DNA from: Hirundichthys speculiger
Taxonomy: Eukaryota > Chordata > Actinopteri > Beloniformes > Exocoetidae
Direction: 5' to 3'
DNA length: 64,000 bases
NCBI GenBank assembly: GCA_018398805.1
Contig: JAGFBZ010003021.1
Coordinates: 62,001-126,000 of the forward strand
Below the pieces are notes generated by a model. That model was not told the origin of the DNA and did no database searches. It saw only the letters and a list, made by a program, of their open reading frames with translations. Below are positions 48,873 through 60,352 of the stretch, piece by piece. The position numbers and the translations under genes were made by a program. Numbering within the stretch: the stretch's first letter is position 1; every line of letters starts with the position of its first letter.

Positions 48873-49590
48873 AATTCAATTCAATTTAATTCAATTTTAT
48901 TTGTATAGCATCTGTTACAGTGCCAGTTGTCTCTAGGCGCTTTACAGAGACCCAGAGCATGACCCCCGAGCAAATATCATTAACTAAAATTATAATATTA
49001 AATCCAAATCAAGGATAATAGCAGGTAAAAAAAAACTCCCACATCTGGAGAAAAAAAAAACCTTTAAGCCAAACAGTGGCAAGGAAAAACTTCACTTTAA
49101 GAGGAAGAAACCTTCATCAAGACCTGGATCATATGGGAGGACCTTCCTGCTGAAGGCCAGCTGGGAGAGAGCATGCAAATGACTGAATGTAATGACCACA
49201 TAAACAGATGCAGGTAGCAGCACTGAGGTGAGATGGTCAGAGGACTAGATCACCGGTCACCACGCCAGCCGACACCCTGAACACACCTACACACACAGGT
49301 GGAGGTAAACGCTGGGATGGACAGAGGAGGGAACTGCAAGTCAGCATGAAACTCAGGAAACTTTGGCCTGCAGACATACAGAAAGAAAAGAGAAAAAAGA
49401 GGGCAAAACAGCACAACAAGCTACAGGAAAGAAAATGGAGCTCAGTTACAGTAACGAGGTGCTGCTAATTAACTATGGGATGAGCTGGAGGAGGAAAAGG
49501 GGAGGAGGAGAGGGAAGGAAAGGGAGAAGAGCAGTGGAGACACCACTCAGCAGATCATGTTGGTGTCTCCCTGCAGCGTAGGCCTATAGC
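48873..49590 (+). repeat. Dispersed repeat family R, copy 1
   Basis: Starts (AATTC)n, then TATTTGTATAGCATCTGTTAC, CTAGGCGCTTTACAGAGACC and GAGGAAGAAACCTTCATCAA, ending CAGATCATGTTGGTGTCTCC CTGCAGCGTAGG. A very similar copy runs 63243-64000 and a degenerate one 54670-54955. This is a common fish interspersed repeat, with no protein. Confidence 0.85.
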
Positions 49591-49737
49591 AGCATAGCTA
49601 TGATGAAGCTTTGATTAAGACGAGCTACTCTAGTCTGAGCTACTACAACTGTAGCTATAAGTAATAGCCCCAATGCACTATTGTTAAGACTAACTATAGT
49701 CTTAGGCTTAACAATATTATTATTGTTAATAACCATA

Positions 49738-49850
49738 GCGTGTTTAACACTGCAGGCAGCCCTTTGTTTTTTTTTTTTTTTATTTTCGGGTGTCTGTTGT
49801 TCTTTGTTACACTTGGAGAACTGTGTCCCTTCCACTACTATAACTGTGTA
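49738..49850 (+). repeat. Short duplication of 51139-51240
   Basis: GCGTGTTTAACACTGCAGGC, GGGTGTCTGTTGTTCTTTGT and TACACTTGGAGAACTGTGTC recur at 51139-51240 with about 90-95% identity outside a T run. The function is unknown; it may be a small segmental duplication or two copies of an undescribed repeat. Confidence 0.75.
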
Positions 49851-49879
49851 AATAACTAAGTTCTACTTACATGAACCCT

Positions 49880-50580
49880 AACCCTAACATCCACTGCATC
49901 CTGAAGAAGGCCCAGCAGAGGATGTTCTTCCTGCGCCGAAGAGACACGACCTGTCTCAGGAGCTGCTGATCCAGTTCTACACAGCTGTCATCCAGTCTGT
50001 CCTGTGCTCCTCCATCACCGTGTGGTTCGGAGCAGCCACACAGCAGGACAGAAACAGACTGCAGCACACAGTTAGAACTGCTGAAAAGATCACTGGGCCC
50101 CCCCTGCCCTCCATCCAGGAACTGTACTGCTCCAGAACCAGGAAGAGGGCAGCCAACATCATCAAAGACCCTGCCCACCCGGGAAACAACCTGTTCTCCC
50201 TCCTCCCCTCCGGCAGGCGCTACAGAGCCCTGCGCACCAAAACCACAAGACTTAAAAACAGCTTCTACCCCACTGCCATCACTTTAATGAACAGCTCATA
50301 AATGGTTTCAACCAATCATCTGCACTAACCAAAAACCACTATCAGTTATACTATCTTGTGTACTTTGCACCACCCTTGTATATACTATTTTACTTACTTA
50401 CTTATTTATTTTATTTTATTCTATTTTTTAACTTACTTTTTTTACTTTTGTATATAGATGTACATATCCTGTTTTTCTTCTTATTCTGAGAGTGTTACCA
50501 CCTGCCGGAACAAAATTCCTTGTATGTGCGAACGTACTTGGCGATTAAAAACGATTCTGATTTTGATTCTGATTCTGATG
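49880..50580 (+). mobile_element. 5'-truncated L2/CR1-like LINE, 3' end
   Basis: In one frame, with a break, it reads KKAQQRMFFLRR, then LIQFYTAVIQSVLCSSITVW FGAATQQDRNRLQ, RTRKRAANIIKDPAHPGNNL FSLLPSGRRYRALRTKTTRL and NSFYPTAITLMN. This is the C-terminal end of L2/CR1-type reverse-transcriptase proteins. The 3' UTR ends TTGGCGATTAAAAACGATTC with (GATTCT)n repeats. The copy is nearly free of stops in its last 93 codons, so it is fairly young. Confidence 0.8.
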
Positions 50581-50879
50581 AACAGCATAAGTAGATCAGT
50601 CTGAAATATATTTAAAAAATGTCTGAAATAAATTAGTCTGTTGAATAATTTATTCTGTAGAATATTGTATAGAAGTAGTTATTCTGCTAAATATTATTTA
50701 TATTAATTAGATTTATTTTTATCATACCATGTGAATATTTAGTTTTTTTTAAACAGTTTTTTGTTTGTTTTATATTGTTTTCATGAGAATGATTCTAGAA
50801 ATAATATTCTTATTTGAAATAATTATTTTTATATAATTAACAGGGTGACAACAATCTCAGCCGAATAATAATCTGATTC

Positions 50880-51310
50880 AGGTCATCTCGTGGTGGAAGT
50901 TCGAGGTTTCCGTCGGTTCCAGTAGTCAGACGCTCGTGACATATACCTTTCCAAGATGGCGGAGGCATTGACGCAGGCGTACTGCCACCGTGCGGCATTA
51001 AAATGTGCGGGAACTATGGAACGTCAGCCCGGAGCGATAGATAAGGACTTACGTTGCGACGTCATCACGTTCCAACGTCACACGAGAGGGAAGCAAACAT
51101 GCAGCAGGCTGAACAGCAGAGCCGCTAAACTCACGCTGATAGCGTGTTTAACTCTGCAGGCAGCACTTTGTTTTTTTATGCGGGTGTCTGTTGTTCTTTG
51201 TTACACTTGGAGAACCGTGTCCCTTCCACTGCCTTGCTCGCCAGGTTCCCGAGGCCAGCGACCGTTTTAGGGATGAACCCGCTCTGTCCGGGAGATGAAG
51301 CCACTTCCAG
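50880..51310 (+). promoter_or_regulatory. CpG-rich block with YY1-type motif, candidate promoter
   Basis: CpG-dense relative to its neighbours, with CCAAGATGGCGGAGGC at 50950-50965 and CGTCATCACGTTCC nearby. The open frame from 50956 encodes 104 residues that I do not recognise. The block could be the RAD17 first exon region, because RAD17 lies downstream on this strand and lacks a start here. No confident donor was found, so this remains a guess. Confidence 0.3.
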
Positions 51311-52203
51311 CCGACTTTCAAAGGTTTGAATCAAGGCAACTGGGTTTCTTTTTCTTTATTCTTGAAGACGTTTCACCGTCCACCCAGAAAGCTTTTCCAC
51401 TTTAAAAGTGCATGCTAACTATTTCAGTGATTAAATTCATATCTCGGCCTCCGGTTGTCTTGAACATTGACATGCTGTTACCTCTGACTACCTTTGTCTA
51501 TGTACTACCGTCCTCTTAGTTACCAGGATTCCATCTGTCTGTTATGCTCTACGTATTCTCCTTCTCCACATATTTGAACATTTACATCATACATATATCT
51601 ATGATGAAATTGTGGTAATTGCCATGTTGCTGTCCTGGGAGATAGCACCACCAGAGGAAATAGTTGCTCACACAAAATCAGTTAATATCCAGAAGTACTT
51701 CTGTTGTGCAGTACTATATGAAGACCAAGAGAATCTATGATGCTGCATCCCAGATCATCCCAGATCTGTTTCAGAGTTGGGATGACAGTTTCGGCATCCA
51801 ATTCTACTCTCGTTGTCTAGTATGTGTAAATAATTGAAATTCATCCTAAAAAGGATAAAGTGTGAAGAATAAGGTAATATCTACATTACGTTCAACATTA
51901 ACACAAGATGCAGGTTCTCACGTGGCATCAGTTATTGTCATACGTGCATCATCTTTAAGAACAAACTAAAGGCACTAAAATGCCCCTGGGCTTGTCTCCT
52001 TTGCTTTTATTGGTCTGACTAAGTGCTCTCTCTGTAAGAGAACCATCAAGGAGGTGATGGGGGGACAAGTAACTTCCAACTTCAGTCTTCATTTGGCAAG
52101 AATTCACCCAGAGAAGGGAGCGCTATAGTAATGTTTTTTGCTTGGTTTATAGCTGGAGTAGAGAGGTAGAAGAAATGCCATAGTTGTGAGTGAGGAGCAA
52201 GAT
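51311..52203. other. Spacer with a Penelope-like tail
   Basis: 51352-51400 (CTTGAAGACGTTTCACCGTC, CACCCAGAAAGC) resembles the reverse of the short tail that follows fish Penelope-like elements. No exon was found in the rest. Confidence 0.45.
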
Positions 52204-52274
52204 TAGGGATGCACGATAACTGTTTTTTAATACCGATACCGATAACCGATAACACACACATATATACCTAAGAT

Positions 52275-53535
52275 CAGAGCATGTGAGCGGAGCGGAGCGT
52301 GAGCGAGCGAGGAGCGGAGCGGACGAATTTTGAAAGGAGCGCAGAGCGGGAGTTTTTTTTCTAGGATGATTCGGGTGGAGCGGGGCGTCATCCCGCTCCA
52401 GTTTCGCTCCGTTACCGCTCATATCACGGTCTTCAAGTATAACAATAGGAGGAGAACAGTGAATGAAAAATAGTTTCGGGAAAGGTTAATAACAAACAAA
52501 AGTGTATTAAACCAGCTAATTCCGTTAGGTGAAATTATTTTCTTATTTTTTTCTTGTCAGTAAATATCTATTTTTTGGACTTTAAAACGGCTGTCGGCTC
52601 TGCGGGCCGGGCATACACTGTGCGACTGTCGGCTTGTTTTGAGCCGATTTTCCAGTCGTGCGAGTATTTTTTGGATCGGGCTGAATTTCGACCCTATCAT
52701 GGGTCGTGCTTCGTGCAGTATACGTGGGGTAACGACGAGAGATCGACATCTCCCGACGAGCTCCCGATCACAAGTCGTGTGCTCGCAAGGAAATCAAACT
52801 TGTTTGAAATCCTGGTCGCTCCTCGTGAAGGTATCTCACAGTAGAAGCAGCAGGTGCGTTTGAGATGAACTGCGCCTCGCCTGGCGAGGAGACGAGATCA
52901 GGCGGCCGCAGCAGGAGGTGGAGACAAAAAGCTGCAGTCAAGTCGGACAGTTTCCAGCATACAGGTGGAGACACTTACTTCCTGTTAGATCACCTAGTTT
53001 GCAGACCACGTTCTTAGATAAAGTGTCCTCGATCGCTGATTGAAGTTAAAATAAAAGTGATCCTCCTGTTGCATGAAACGTGTTCTTATCTGCATTGTGC
53101 GCCGACCGCCGGTGATCGATTCTGCGCAGGCCTGGGTCATTTCAACGCACCCTTAGGTGCGTTATGAACGTATAGTGTAAGCAGTCAAGTCGCATCAGAG
53201 CATCGGGCCGTACAGTGTGAGAGCATTACTCGTGGGCTGCGAACTTTTGAACTCAGCGATCTAGTTCGGCAGTTTGAGATAGGGCTGATTCAAACGATTT
53301 AAAATATCGCACAGTGTATGCCCGGCTTAGGCTTCAGGTAAACATGTACATTTTATATGCATGCAAACATTTTTGGAGCGGAGCGCGGAGCGGAGCGGGG
53401 TGCAGTGTTACTGGAGCGCTGAGCGGTTATGGGTGGAGCGGTGATTTTCCGACTTTGAGGGAAGAGCGGAGCGGTGACAACCTTTGTGAGCGAGGAGCGG
53501 AAATTATCGCCGCTCCACTCCGCTCACATCCTCTG
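52275..53535 (+). mobile_element. Second-level hAT element rich in GAGCG repeats
   Basis: Starts CAGAGCATGTGAGCGGAG and ends CTCCGCTCACATCCTCTG. The exact 8-bp duplication CCTAAGAT is at 52267-52274 and 53536-53543. The ends consist of GGAGCGGAGCG-type pentamer repeats. It contains a third element at 52606-53326. No transposase. Confidence 0.93.
52606..53326. mobile_element. Third-level element with 20-bp terminal inverted repeats
   Basis: The left end GCCGGGCATACACTGTGCGA is mirrored exactly by TCGCACAGTGTATGCCCGGC on the right. The 721-bp interior has no recognisable transposase. A target duplication is not evident, so the superfamily is unresolved (PIF/Harbinger is possible). Confidence 0.85.
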
Positions 53536-54520
53536 CCTAAGATCACTACATCAATACTGTGAACAAAACCAAAAATAGTTTTGACTTTTTATATGAACAG
53601 ATATTTATTTTTTCCAATGAAAAGCTATTGGCAAGCCTCTCAAACATTTTCTTAAAGCTATCAAACAAACCTATTTGATATTTCACATTAACTTAAATAA
53701 GGTTCATTACTGACTGATATAAAAAATATTTTTGACTTGTGGACTTTTGACTTGTGGTTCCATTTAAATTAAACCTCTAATTAAAGTAAATGAGGTGCAG
53801 TAGTTTTTAGTTTTTAATCTCATGGAAGCTTTAGATGAGAGGAATGATGGAGAGGAGAAACTGCTGCTGGATTGCGCATGTTAGCATTAGCTTCCGTTAG
53901 CTCACATTAGCGTGATTTCAAAACTCCATGGAAGCGATTGTTATGTTGTAGGCGGCTAATCAGGTTTTACGTATTAAAGCTTGTGCTTCCTTCCTCGTAG
54001 AATTCACTCGGAGGATTCGTCACAAATAACCACCAAACTATCTTCTTCTGAAACTTTAACGAAGTTCCACGCCGCCATGTTTGTTGTGATCAGCGCTGTG
54101 CTGCAGGCTGCATTCAAGGTGTAACGTAAATTCCTCTGTTCCCTCATTTGCTAGTCGTTCTTTCAGCATTTTCTATTATTTTTTCTGTTTTTATGTGTAA
54201 CATGAGGGAAAATACTGTGAATATCAATTAAAGTCAGCAACTACCAAAATTATGACCGAGTAACGAGTTGTTTTCTGGCATGAGGGGGTATTCTTGATTT
54301 TCCTGATTGAGTAATCGTTTTTCTGATTATGCCGACGTCACTTGAACATAACATTCACTGCCGGTCATTCAAGGCTCAGAGGGAGCGAGACACTGCTGTG
54401 TTGACAGAAATATAAATGTTATCGTGGCTATTTGTGGTGATATCAGGATGACGTCATAATTTACTGTTATCGGTCCGATAATTATCGGTCCGATAATAAT
54501 CGTGCACCCCTAAGCAAGAT

Positions 54521-55187
54521 AGTTTTGTTGTCTTCTTTTACTGCTTGCTGTTTTTAATGTCAACAGACAGTGGCTTCAGATGGCCTTTCACCTAAATTGT
54601 TCTTTTATAAGTTTGCTTTTTAACTTTTACTGAAAGTTGTTTCCGACAGAAAAAGAAATTCATTTCAATATCTATTCAGTTTTATTTAGATAGCGCCTAT
54701 TACAATAAAAAATAGTCTCTCGGTACTTTTCAGAGACCCAGAGCATGACCCTCAAGTAAATATTATTAACCAGAAGTAATATTAACAAATCTTAATGAAG
54801 GAAACAGTGGCAAAAAAAAAAAAGAAGAAAAATCCCCTTGTGGTAGAAAAACCTTTAAGCTAAACAGTGGAAAGGAAGAACTTCCCTTTAAGAGGGAAGA
54901 GACCTTGAGCAGGACCTGGATCATAAGAGGGGACTTCCTGCTGAAGATCAGTGGGGTAAATTCAGTGTAACAACAACATGTATGCTTTATGGATGTTTAA
55001 AATGTGTTTTAAAGACTGTGCTCATGTTTATAAAGTAGACAGTTGAGCGATTTGATTCGGATCAGCGGGGTTAACTCTGGTTTTTTTCTGTAATGATAAG
55101 GACTTGATTCAGACTTGAACGTTGGAAACTCATGACTGGACTGGGATGGAAATTTGGTGACTTGATTACAACATGTGTACAGACATA
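54521..55187. other. Spacer with degenerate family R repeat
   Basis: 54670-54955 matches 48873-49590 and 63243-64000 (shared GAGACCCAGAGCATGACC and AAACAGTGG words). The remainder has no supported feature. Confidence 0.6.
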
Positions 55188-56155
55188 GAGGATATTAAGT
55201 GAAGATACGAAGCAATGAAAATTTTAATTTCATTTTCAGTTCAAAGCATTACATATCGTATACTGTTCACTTATTTTGCCATATTTGAATTATTGTGTGG
55301 ACGTTTGGGGCAACACCTACAAATCCTCACTCCGACCATTATGCACACTCCATAAAAGAGCCATCAGAACAGTCCAGAAAGGCAGGTTTCCAGGACCAGA
55401 CCATTTAACTGATAGAGAGGGGGTTATGACTAGAGGGAAACCTTAACTTCAGGACCAGGAGTGTTTGAACAACCATGAAGACAATGTGCACTTCAGTCAG
55501 TGGTGTGAAGGTTTGGAATAAACTTAGTGTTTAAGAAAAGACTCAGACTGATGGTTTTCAACAAGTACAGGGATGATGATCTGAGCTGAACCTGAATGGG
55601 TGTCTGTAAATAGCTGGTACATATTGGTATGATTGTGTATTTTTGTGTGCGTGTGTGTATGTGGTGCATTGGGAGATAGTTGGATCTCCTTTGCTTTTCT
55701 TGGTCCATCTGTGTTCTGGTCTGGCACTGTGGCTGTTTGGGTCTGGTTTCCCTCAGTGGTCAACATTTGTGCCCTTGGTGGTGGGGTTGGGGTAGGGCTC
55801 TGACGGTCTTTGTGGACCTTCGGGGGGGGGGGTGGGGTGGGGGGGGGGGGGGGGTCACTGCGTTGGCGAGGGTGTTCAGGCCCTTGGTAGCGGTGCTCAG
55901 GGTTTTTTAAATTTTCGGGTGCCTCCCTTCGGTCTTTGTCACTGCTGGGATGTCTCCGCTGCATGGCGGGGGGGTTCGCCCTTGCTGCGACGGGTTGGGT
56001 GCGTGTCCCCAACCTGGCCCAGCAGGGGGGGCTTTGTGTGTGTGTGGGTGGGAATGTGCAGTATATGTAGTATGTACTGTAGTGTGTACTGTAGTGTGTA
56101 CTGTAGTGTGAATGTGTGCGTATCCATAGCTATGTTTGTAGTTAGATGTCATTGT

Positions 56156-57315
56156 TAGGGATGTCCCGATCACGTTTTTTGGGTCCCGATCCGATTCCGA
56201 TCTTTTAATTTTGATGATCGGCCGATTTCCGATTTTTAACGATCCGATTTCACTTTTTTTGAGTGGGCAAACAGAGTTTAATTTCCCGTGCATTTTATTT
56301 CCTGTGTACATTAATAAATAGGCCTGCATCCAAGCTGAGATTAATAGCTTTTATCATCTCATAAAATAAACAATAACTTATTTAAACACTCTTCTTTCTT
56401 TCTTTTTTGTTTGGGAGAATTATTATAAAACACATTTAGTTACAGAACAGTGACTGTTCAACAGTCTCAGTATTAAAGAACATAGCACTTCCATTTAAAT
56501 AGCAGCAGGTGAACTTGGCTAGCAGTTTAAGGCATGAAAACACTAGCAGAAGTCTTTGCAATCAATGAAATCACATCAGAATCAAAATAACATTAGATAT
56601 TAACTTAACTTCTTTCAAGACCCGCTGCACATGTTCGCGCACCTTTGTGTCCTTTGTCGTTCATGTAATGACGGGAACGAGGCTCGAGGTAATTAATGAG
56701 CCGGTTAAATGCCTTGTAAATGTGCTGGTCGTCCTCGGTAATACATTCCGCGATTAGCTTGGTGATTTTTCTGTATTTCTCCGAGTCTTTCGGGAGTTTG
56801 TCCTTTCTTTTAAAAGTTTCACAGAGCGTTTGCTGCCGAAGCTGCTGCCGTCGGCTGCGGTGATCGGTGCTGCGTGCTTTTTTAGGTGTCTGATTAAATT
56901 GGTGGTGTTGTAAACTCTCTTCTTACTTACCCATCATGATATATCAGCCTTCCACACGTTGCAAGTCTCAGTTGAAGCGTCGGTCTTTGTAATTTTATAG
57001 CGCTGCCACACTGCTGACATTTTTGCTAAAGTTTAGCCTGACGCCGCTGGTCTTGAAACTTTTAAGGTGGATACAAGACAGCGCTGCTGGGAAACCTCAT
57101 TTCAGTGCAAATTATTAAATGTATATAGTTTAAAAAAATATTTTTGTTTGTGTAATATGATTACTTTATTAATTTGTGTTAATCAGGATCACTTTTTGAG
57201 GAAAAAAATAATGAAAAAAAGATCGGCGTGTTATAATAATGTTGATCGGCCGATCTGATCCACCTTGAATTTTTAAGATCGAAGGCCGATCGCGATTGGG
57301 ATCAGGAAATCCCTA
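56156..57315. mobile_element. hAT element (TAGGGATGTCCCGATC family)
   Basis: Starts TAGGGATGTCCCGATCACG and ends CAGGAAATCCCTA, with GATCGGCCGAT-type words near both ends (56216 and 57242). The interior is AT-rich with no clear transposase. The flanking octamers GTCATTGT and GTTTTCTT do not match, so one flank has been rearranged. Confidence 0.8.
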
Positions 57316-57600
57316 GTTTTCTTGGTGACTGTGGTCCCAGCTGCCTTGAGATCATTAACCAGCTCCTCCCGTGTAGTTCTGGCTGATCTCTAACCTTTCT
57401 CATGATCATTGAGACCCCACCAGGTGATATCTTCCATGGAGCCCCCAGCCTAGGTCGATTAACAGTCATGTTGTTCTTCTTCCACTTCAGAATAATTGCA
57501 CCATCAGTTGTCACCTTCTCATTCAGCTTCTTAATGTTTTGTAGCCCATTCCAGCCTTGTGGAGTTCAACAACTTTGTCCCTGACATCTTTTGATAAATT
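57316..57600 (-). mobile_element. Tc1 fragment related to the element at 2429-3957
   Basis: On the minus strand it reads [20 protein letters not shown] and [20 protein letters not shown], the same segment as 2883-3085, ending abruptly at the hAT border. Neither terminus is present. Confidence 0.85.
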
Positions 57601-58100
57601 CGTCAGAACTTTCTCCGGAGCAGAGCTCTGGCAACACGGGTAAAGTCTGCTGTGAGCGCGGCTGAACTCTGCTTGTACCTGGTTGGTCATCCGCTGCTTT
57701 CACTCCTCTCCTTCGCTCCGATCCTCCTCCATGATCTCCACCACCTCCATCATCTTTCCTCCGTTCACTCCTCGAACTACCAACACCGACACACTGCTGG
57801 ACTGTGAGCTGCTTGTACTGCTTCTTGCTACCACGCTGCGCCATCTTCTCCTCAGACAAATCTGCATCGTGGCAGATTTTATAGGAAGTGTGGACGCTGC
57901 CATCTGGAGGATCTAAACACTAACTAACTAACACTAACTATAACTAACACTAACTAAGATGCTGAGAACTCTGATATTCATTGAGAAGCTCCGCCAGAGT
58001 GTTTCCTAGCAACCCCTGTTAAAAAACATATTTTGCGCAATTGCGCAGTGAACGTTCGGATTTGAATTGCCGTCTATAGACGTCAGTTGCAGTGAATGAG
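57601..58100 (-). mobile_element. TTAA-type element remnant with N-terminal peptide
   Basis: The right end GACGTCAGTTGCAGTGAATG AG is followed by TTAA (58101-58104). This terminus (GCAGTGAATGAGTTAA) is common in fish piggyBac/Kolobok-like elements. On the minus strand from 57844 an acidic, Gly- and Arg-rich N-terminal peptide starts MAQRGSKKQYKQLTVQQC. No transposase core remains. The left end is lost. A (CTAA)n stretch lies at 57918-57956. Confidence 0.5.
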
Positions 58101-58104
58101 TTAA

Positions 58105-58450
58105 AAGTTCCTGCAGTGCCAGAATAAAGTGCTCGTTCCATGCAGAGAAAACCGGACTGTTTCTTTTGTTGTTGTTAGCGTGTTAGCCGCTAATTATGAG
58201 CCAAAAATAGCACAATACCAGCGGTTTCTTTACTACGGTTCAGAGACCAGAGGCTGTGAAGGAAACAGAAAGACCACAGTTGAGCCTTTGTCTTGTTTCA
58301 CTGCAGTGCCTCGATACTTTTTTGCAGTTTTTAAACATATTTTAAACACATTATTTAGGCTCGGGGGGCTCAGGCTCCAGTTCACAGATTTTGATTTTGT
58401 GAAAAACAAGGGATCAGTGTATGTGTTATATCGTAAACCGTGATAATTTG
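58105..58450 (+). mobile_element. Partial pogo-like MITE A copy
   Basis: Matches 25600-25850 in reverse (shared GGTTCAGAGACCAGAGGCTG and AACATATTTTAAACACATTAT-type blocks). It ends near the AAGGGATCAGTG tip at about 58410. Confidence 0.7.
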
Positions 58451-58574
58451 GTCACTATAATCGAGATATCAGATTTTCCACATCATTACATCCTTAATAT
58501 ATAGATATATAGATATATATAGAGAGAGAGGGAGAAGGAGAATGCTGGGAGAGTCGTGTGTATAAAATAAATAA

Positions 58575-58576
58575 AA

Positions 58577-58666
<90 letters not shown>

Positions 58667-58817
58667 ATATATGTATATATATATATATATATATGTATAT
58701 GTGTATATATATGTATATATGTATATGTATATATATGTATATGTGTATATCTATATGTATATATATCTACATATATATCTATATATATCTATATATATCT
58801 ATATATATATCTATATA
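58575..58817. repeat. Long (AT)n microsatellite, left half
   Basis: About 240 bp of TATATA with CTATATGTATATG variants. The array resumes at 60129 after a Tc1-like element, so it was split by the insertion. Confidence 0.95.
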
Positions 58818-60128
58818 CACTACCGGTCAAAAGTTTTAGAACACCTCCAGTTTTCCAGTTTCTATAGTAATTTACAGTACATAGCTTAATGTCTCAATGT
58901 AATCTGAAATTAATGTATAGAACAAATAAACAATTAGATATTTGAAAAAAGATATCATGAAATCTCTTTTACAAAAATTTAACCACGATCTTTGAGTCAT
59001 CAAAGTCGCCACTTTTTGCAGATATAACAGACAAACACACTTGTGTTAGTGGCTTTCTTTCTACAATGGAAATCTAATATTGTTGGGAAGGCTCTTCCCA
59101 ACACTGTCAGAAGTTTCCAGAAATGTGTTGAACTTGCAGGTTGTTTTGCTTTCATCTTTCTCTCCAGTTCATCCCAAACCAGCTCAATGGGGTTCTGGTC
59201 TGGACACAGGGCTGCCATTACATCATTTGAAGCCGACCGTCTTGTTTTTTTCTTTTAAGGTCATTCTGACAGAATGGATGTATGTTTTGGATCATTATCT
59301 TGCTGTAAGATGAACCCCTAAGCGACTAGGCGTAGACCAGAGAAGGTACTGGATGGCTCTGTAAAATGCCGTTGTAGCCCTTTTGGTCCAGGGTGTCAGT
59401 CGCTCTGTACAAGTCACCAACTCTGGATCCAGCAATCTGTTGATTACTTAAAGGTGGGGTGGGTGTTGTTTTTTTGCAACACTTTTTACAATATTGCCTG
59501 AAAACCTTTTCACATTTCCATTGCACCCACTGAAATAAAATGTTTGCAAAAAAAACTAAACATTTTGGTCCAGTCTAGAAGGTGTAATCAGAGAAAAACT
59601 CTGACCAATCAAAAAAGTGATCATCACTATTTTGATTGGCTGCCTAATACGTCCATCAAATATCACCCCTCCCTCCCTCCCTCCCTATGGTTCATGCAGT
59701 CGTGAATCATGTGAAGGCGTGGTTTCGAGGGGTGAGCTGAAGAGGAGGAGGCGGAGCCTTTGGGAGGAGGGAGGGAGTGTATATTTTCAAAATCTCACTT
59801 GAGTTGGATTGTTGGAACCGTTTTTCAAACAACACCTACTCCACCTTTAAGAGCTTTGTAAGTAATCAACAGAGGTTGGGACATCTGTGGGAATTGTTTG
59901 CATCAAATTTCAAGACTTAATTTACATCCATTGTTGCTTGATCACTGAAAAAGACCCCTCTTTTTTTTATGACTCTGAAATTTGTTTTGGCAATCTAAAC
60001 TTTTTTTCCACCTCTGGCAGTTTACTGCTTACCTTTGTACCATTTAAAGTCATTCACTGGACTCGACCCGCTTTAATTTAAATAAAACAGGAAACATAGG
60101 GGTGTTCTAAAACTTTTGACCAGTAGTG
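58818..60128 (-). mobile_element. Tc1-like element (TCAAAAGTTTTAGAACACC ends) carrying a MITE
   Basis: Starts CACTACCGGTCAAAAGTTTT and ends AAAACTTTTGACCAGTAGTG, with TA on both sides. One mismatch separates the inverted repeats. On the minus strand near 59215-59115 a transposase scrap reads PDQNPIELVWDELERKMKAK, the Glu-containing end of the DDE domain. The element is internally deleted and holds the TTAA-target MITE copy 2. Confidence 0.92.
59452..59846 (-). mobile_element. TTAA-target MITE, copy 2 (395 bp)
   Basis: Bounded by TTAA at 59448-59451 and 59847-59850. The ends are AGGTGGGGTGGGTGTTG and AACACCTACTCCACCT. It is nearly identical over its full length to copy 1 at 18859-19255, differing at about five positions plus homopolymer length. 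Confidence 0.95.
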
Positions 60129-60163
<35 letters not shown>

Positions 60164-60240
60164 ATATGTATATGTGTATATGTGTATATATGTATATATA
60201 TATAGATATATATATCTATATATATATATGTATATATATA

Positions 60241-60285
<45 letters not shown>

Positions 60286-60306
60286 CTATATATATATATG
60301 TATATG

Positions 60307-60352
<46 letters not shown>

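Larger units (their letters stand above)
52204..54512 (+). mobile_element. Non-autonomous hAT element, family A copy 3, carrying nested insertions
   Basis: Starts TAGGGATGCACGATAACTG and ends AATAATCGTGCACCCCTA. The exact 8-bp duplication AGCAAGAT is at 52196-52203 and 54513-54520. Its body matches copies 1 and 2 and is interrupted after its first 71 bp by the 1,261-bp element at 52275-53535. Confidence 0.95.

Noticed and set aside
50956..51270. 104-residue open frame starting in AAGATGGCGG
   Set aside because: No family resemblance, and part of it lies in a duplicated non-coding segment. It was kept only as a candidate promoter region.
55524..56158. Pro/His/Thr-rich minus-strand and Gly/Trp-rich plus-strand open frames
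   Set aside because: They come from GT- and G-rich simple sequence in a LINE 3' region, with no domain or splice context.
56148..57323. Target duplication for the hAT at 56156-57315
   Set aside because: GTCATTGT and GTTTTCTT share only some positions, and the right flank is an internally truncated Tc1 piece, so a later rearrangement is more likely.
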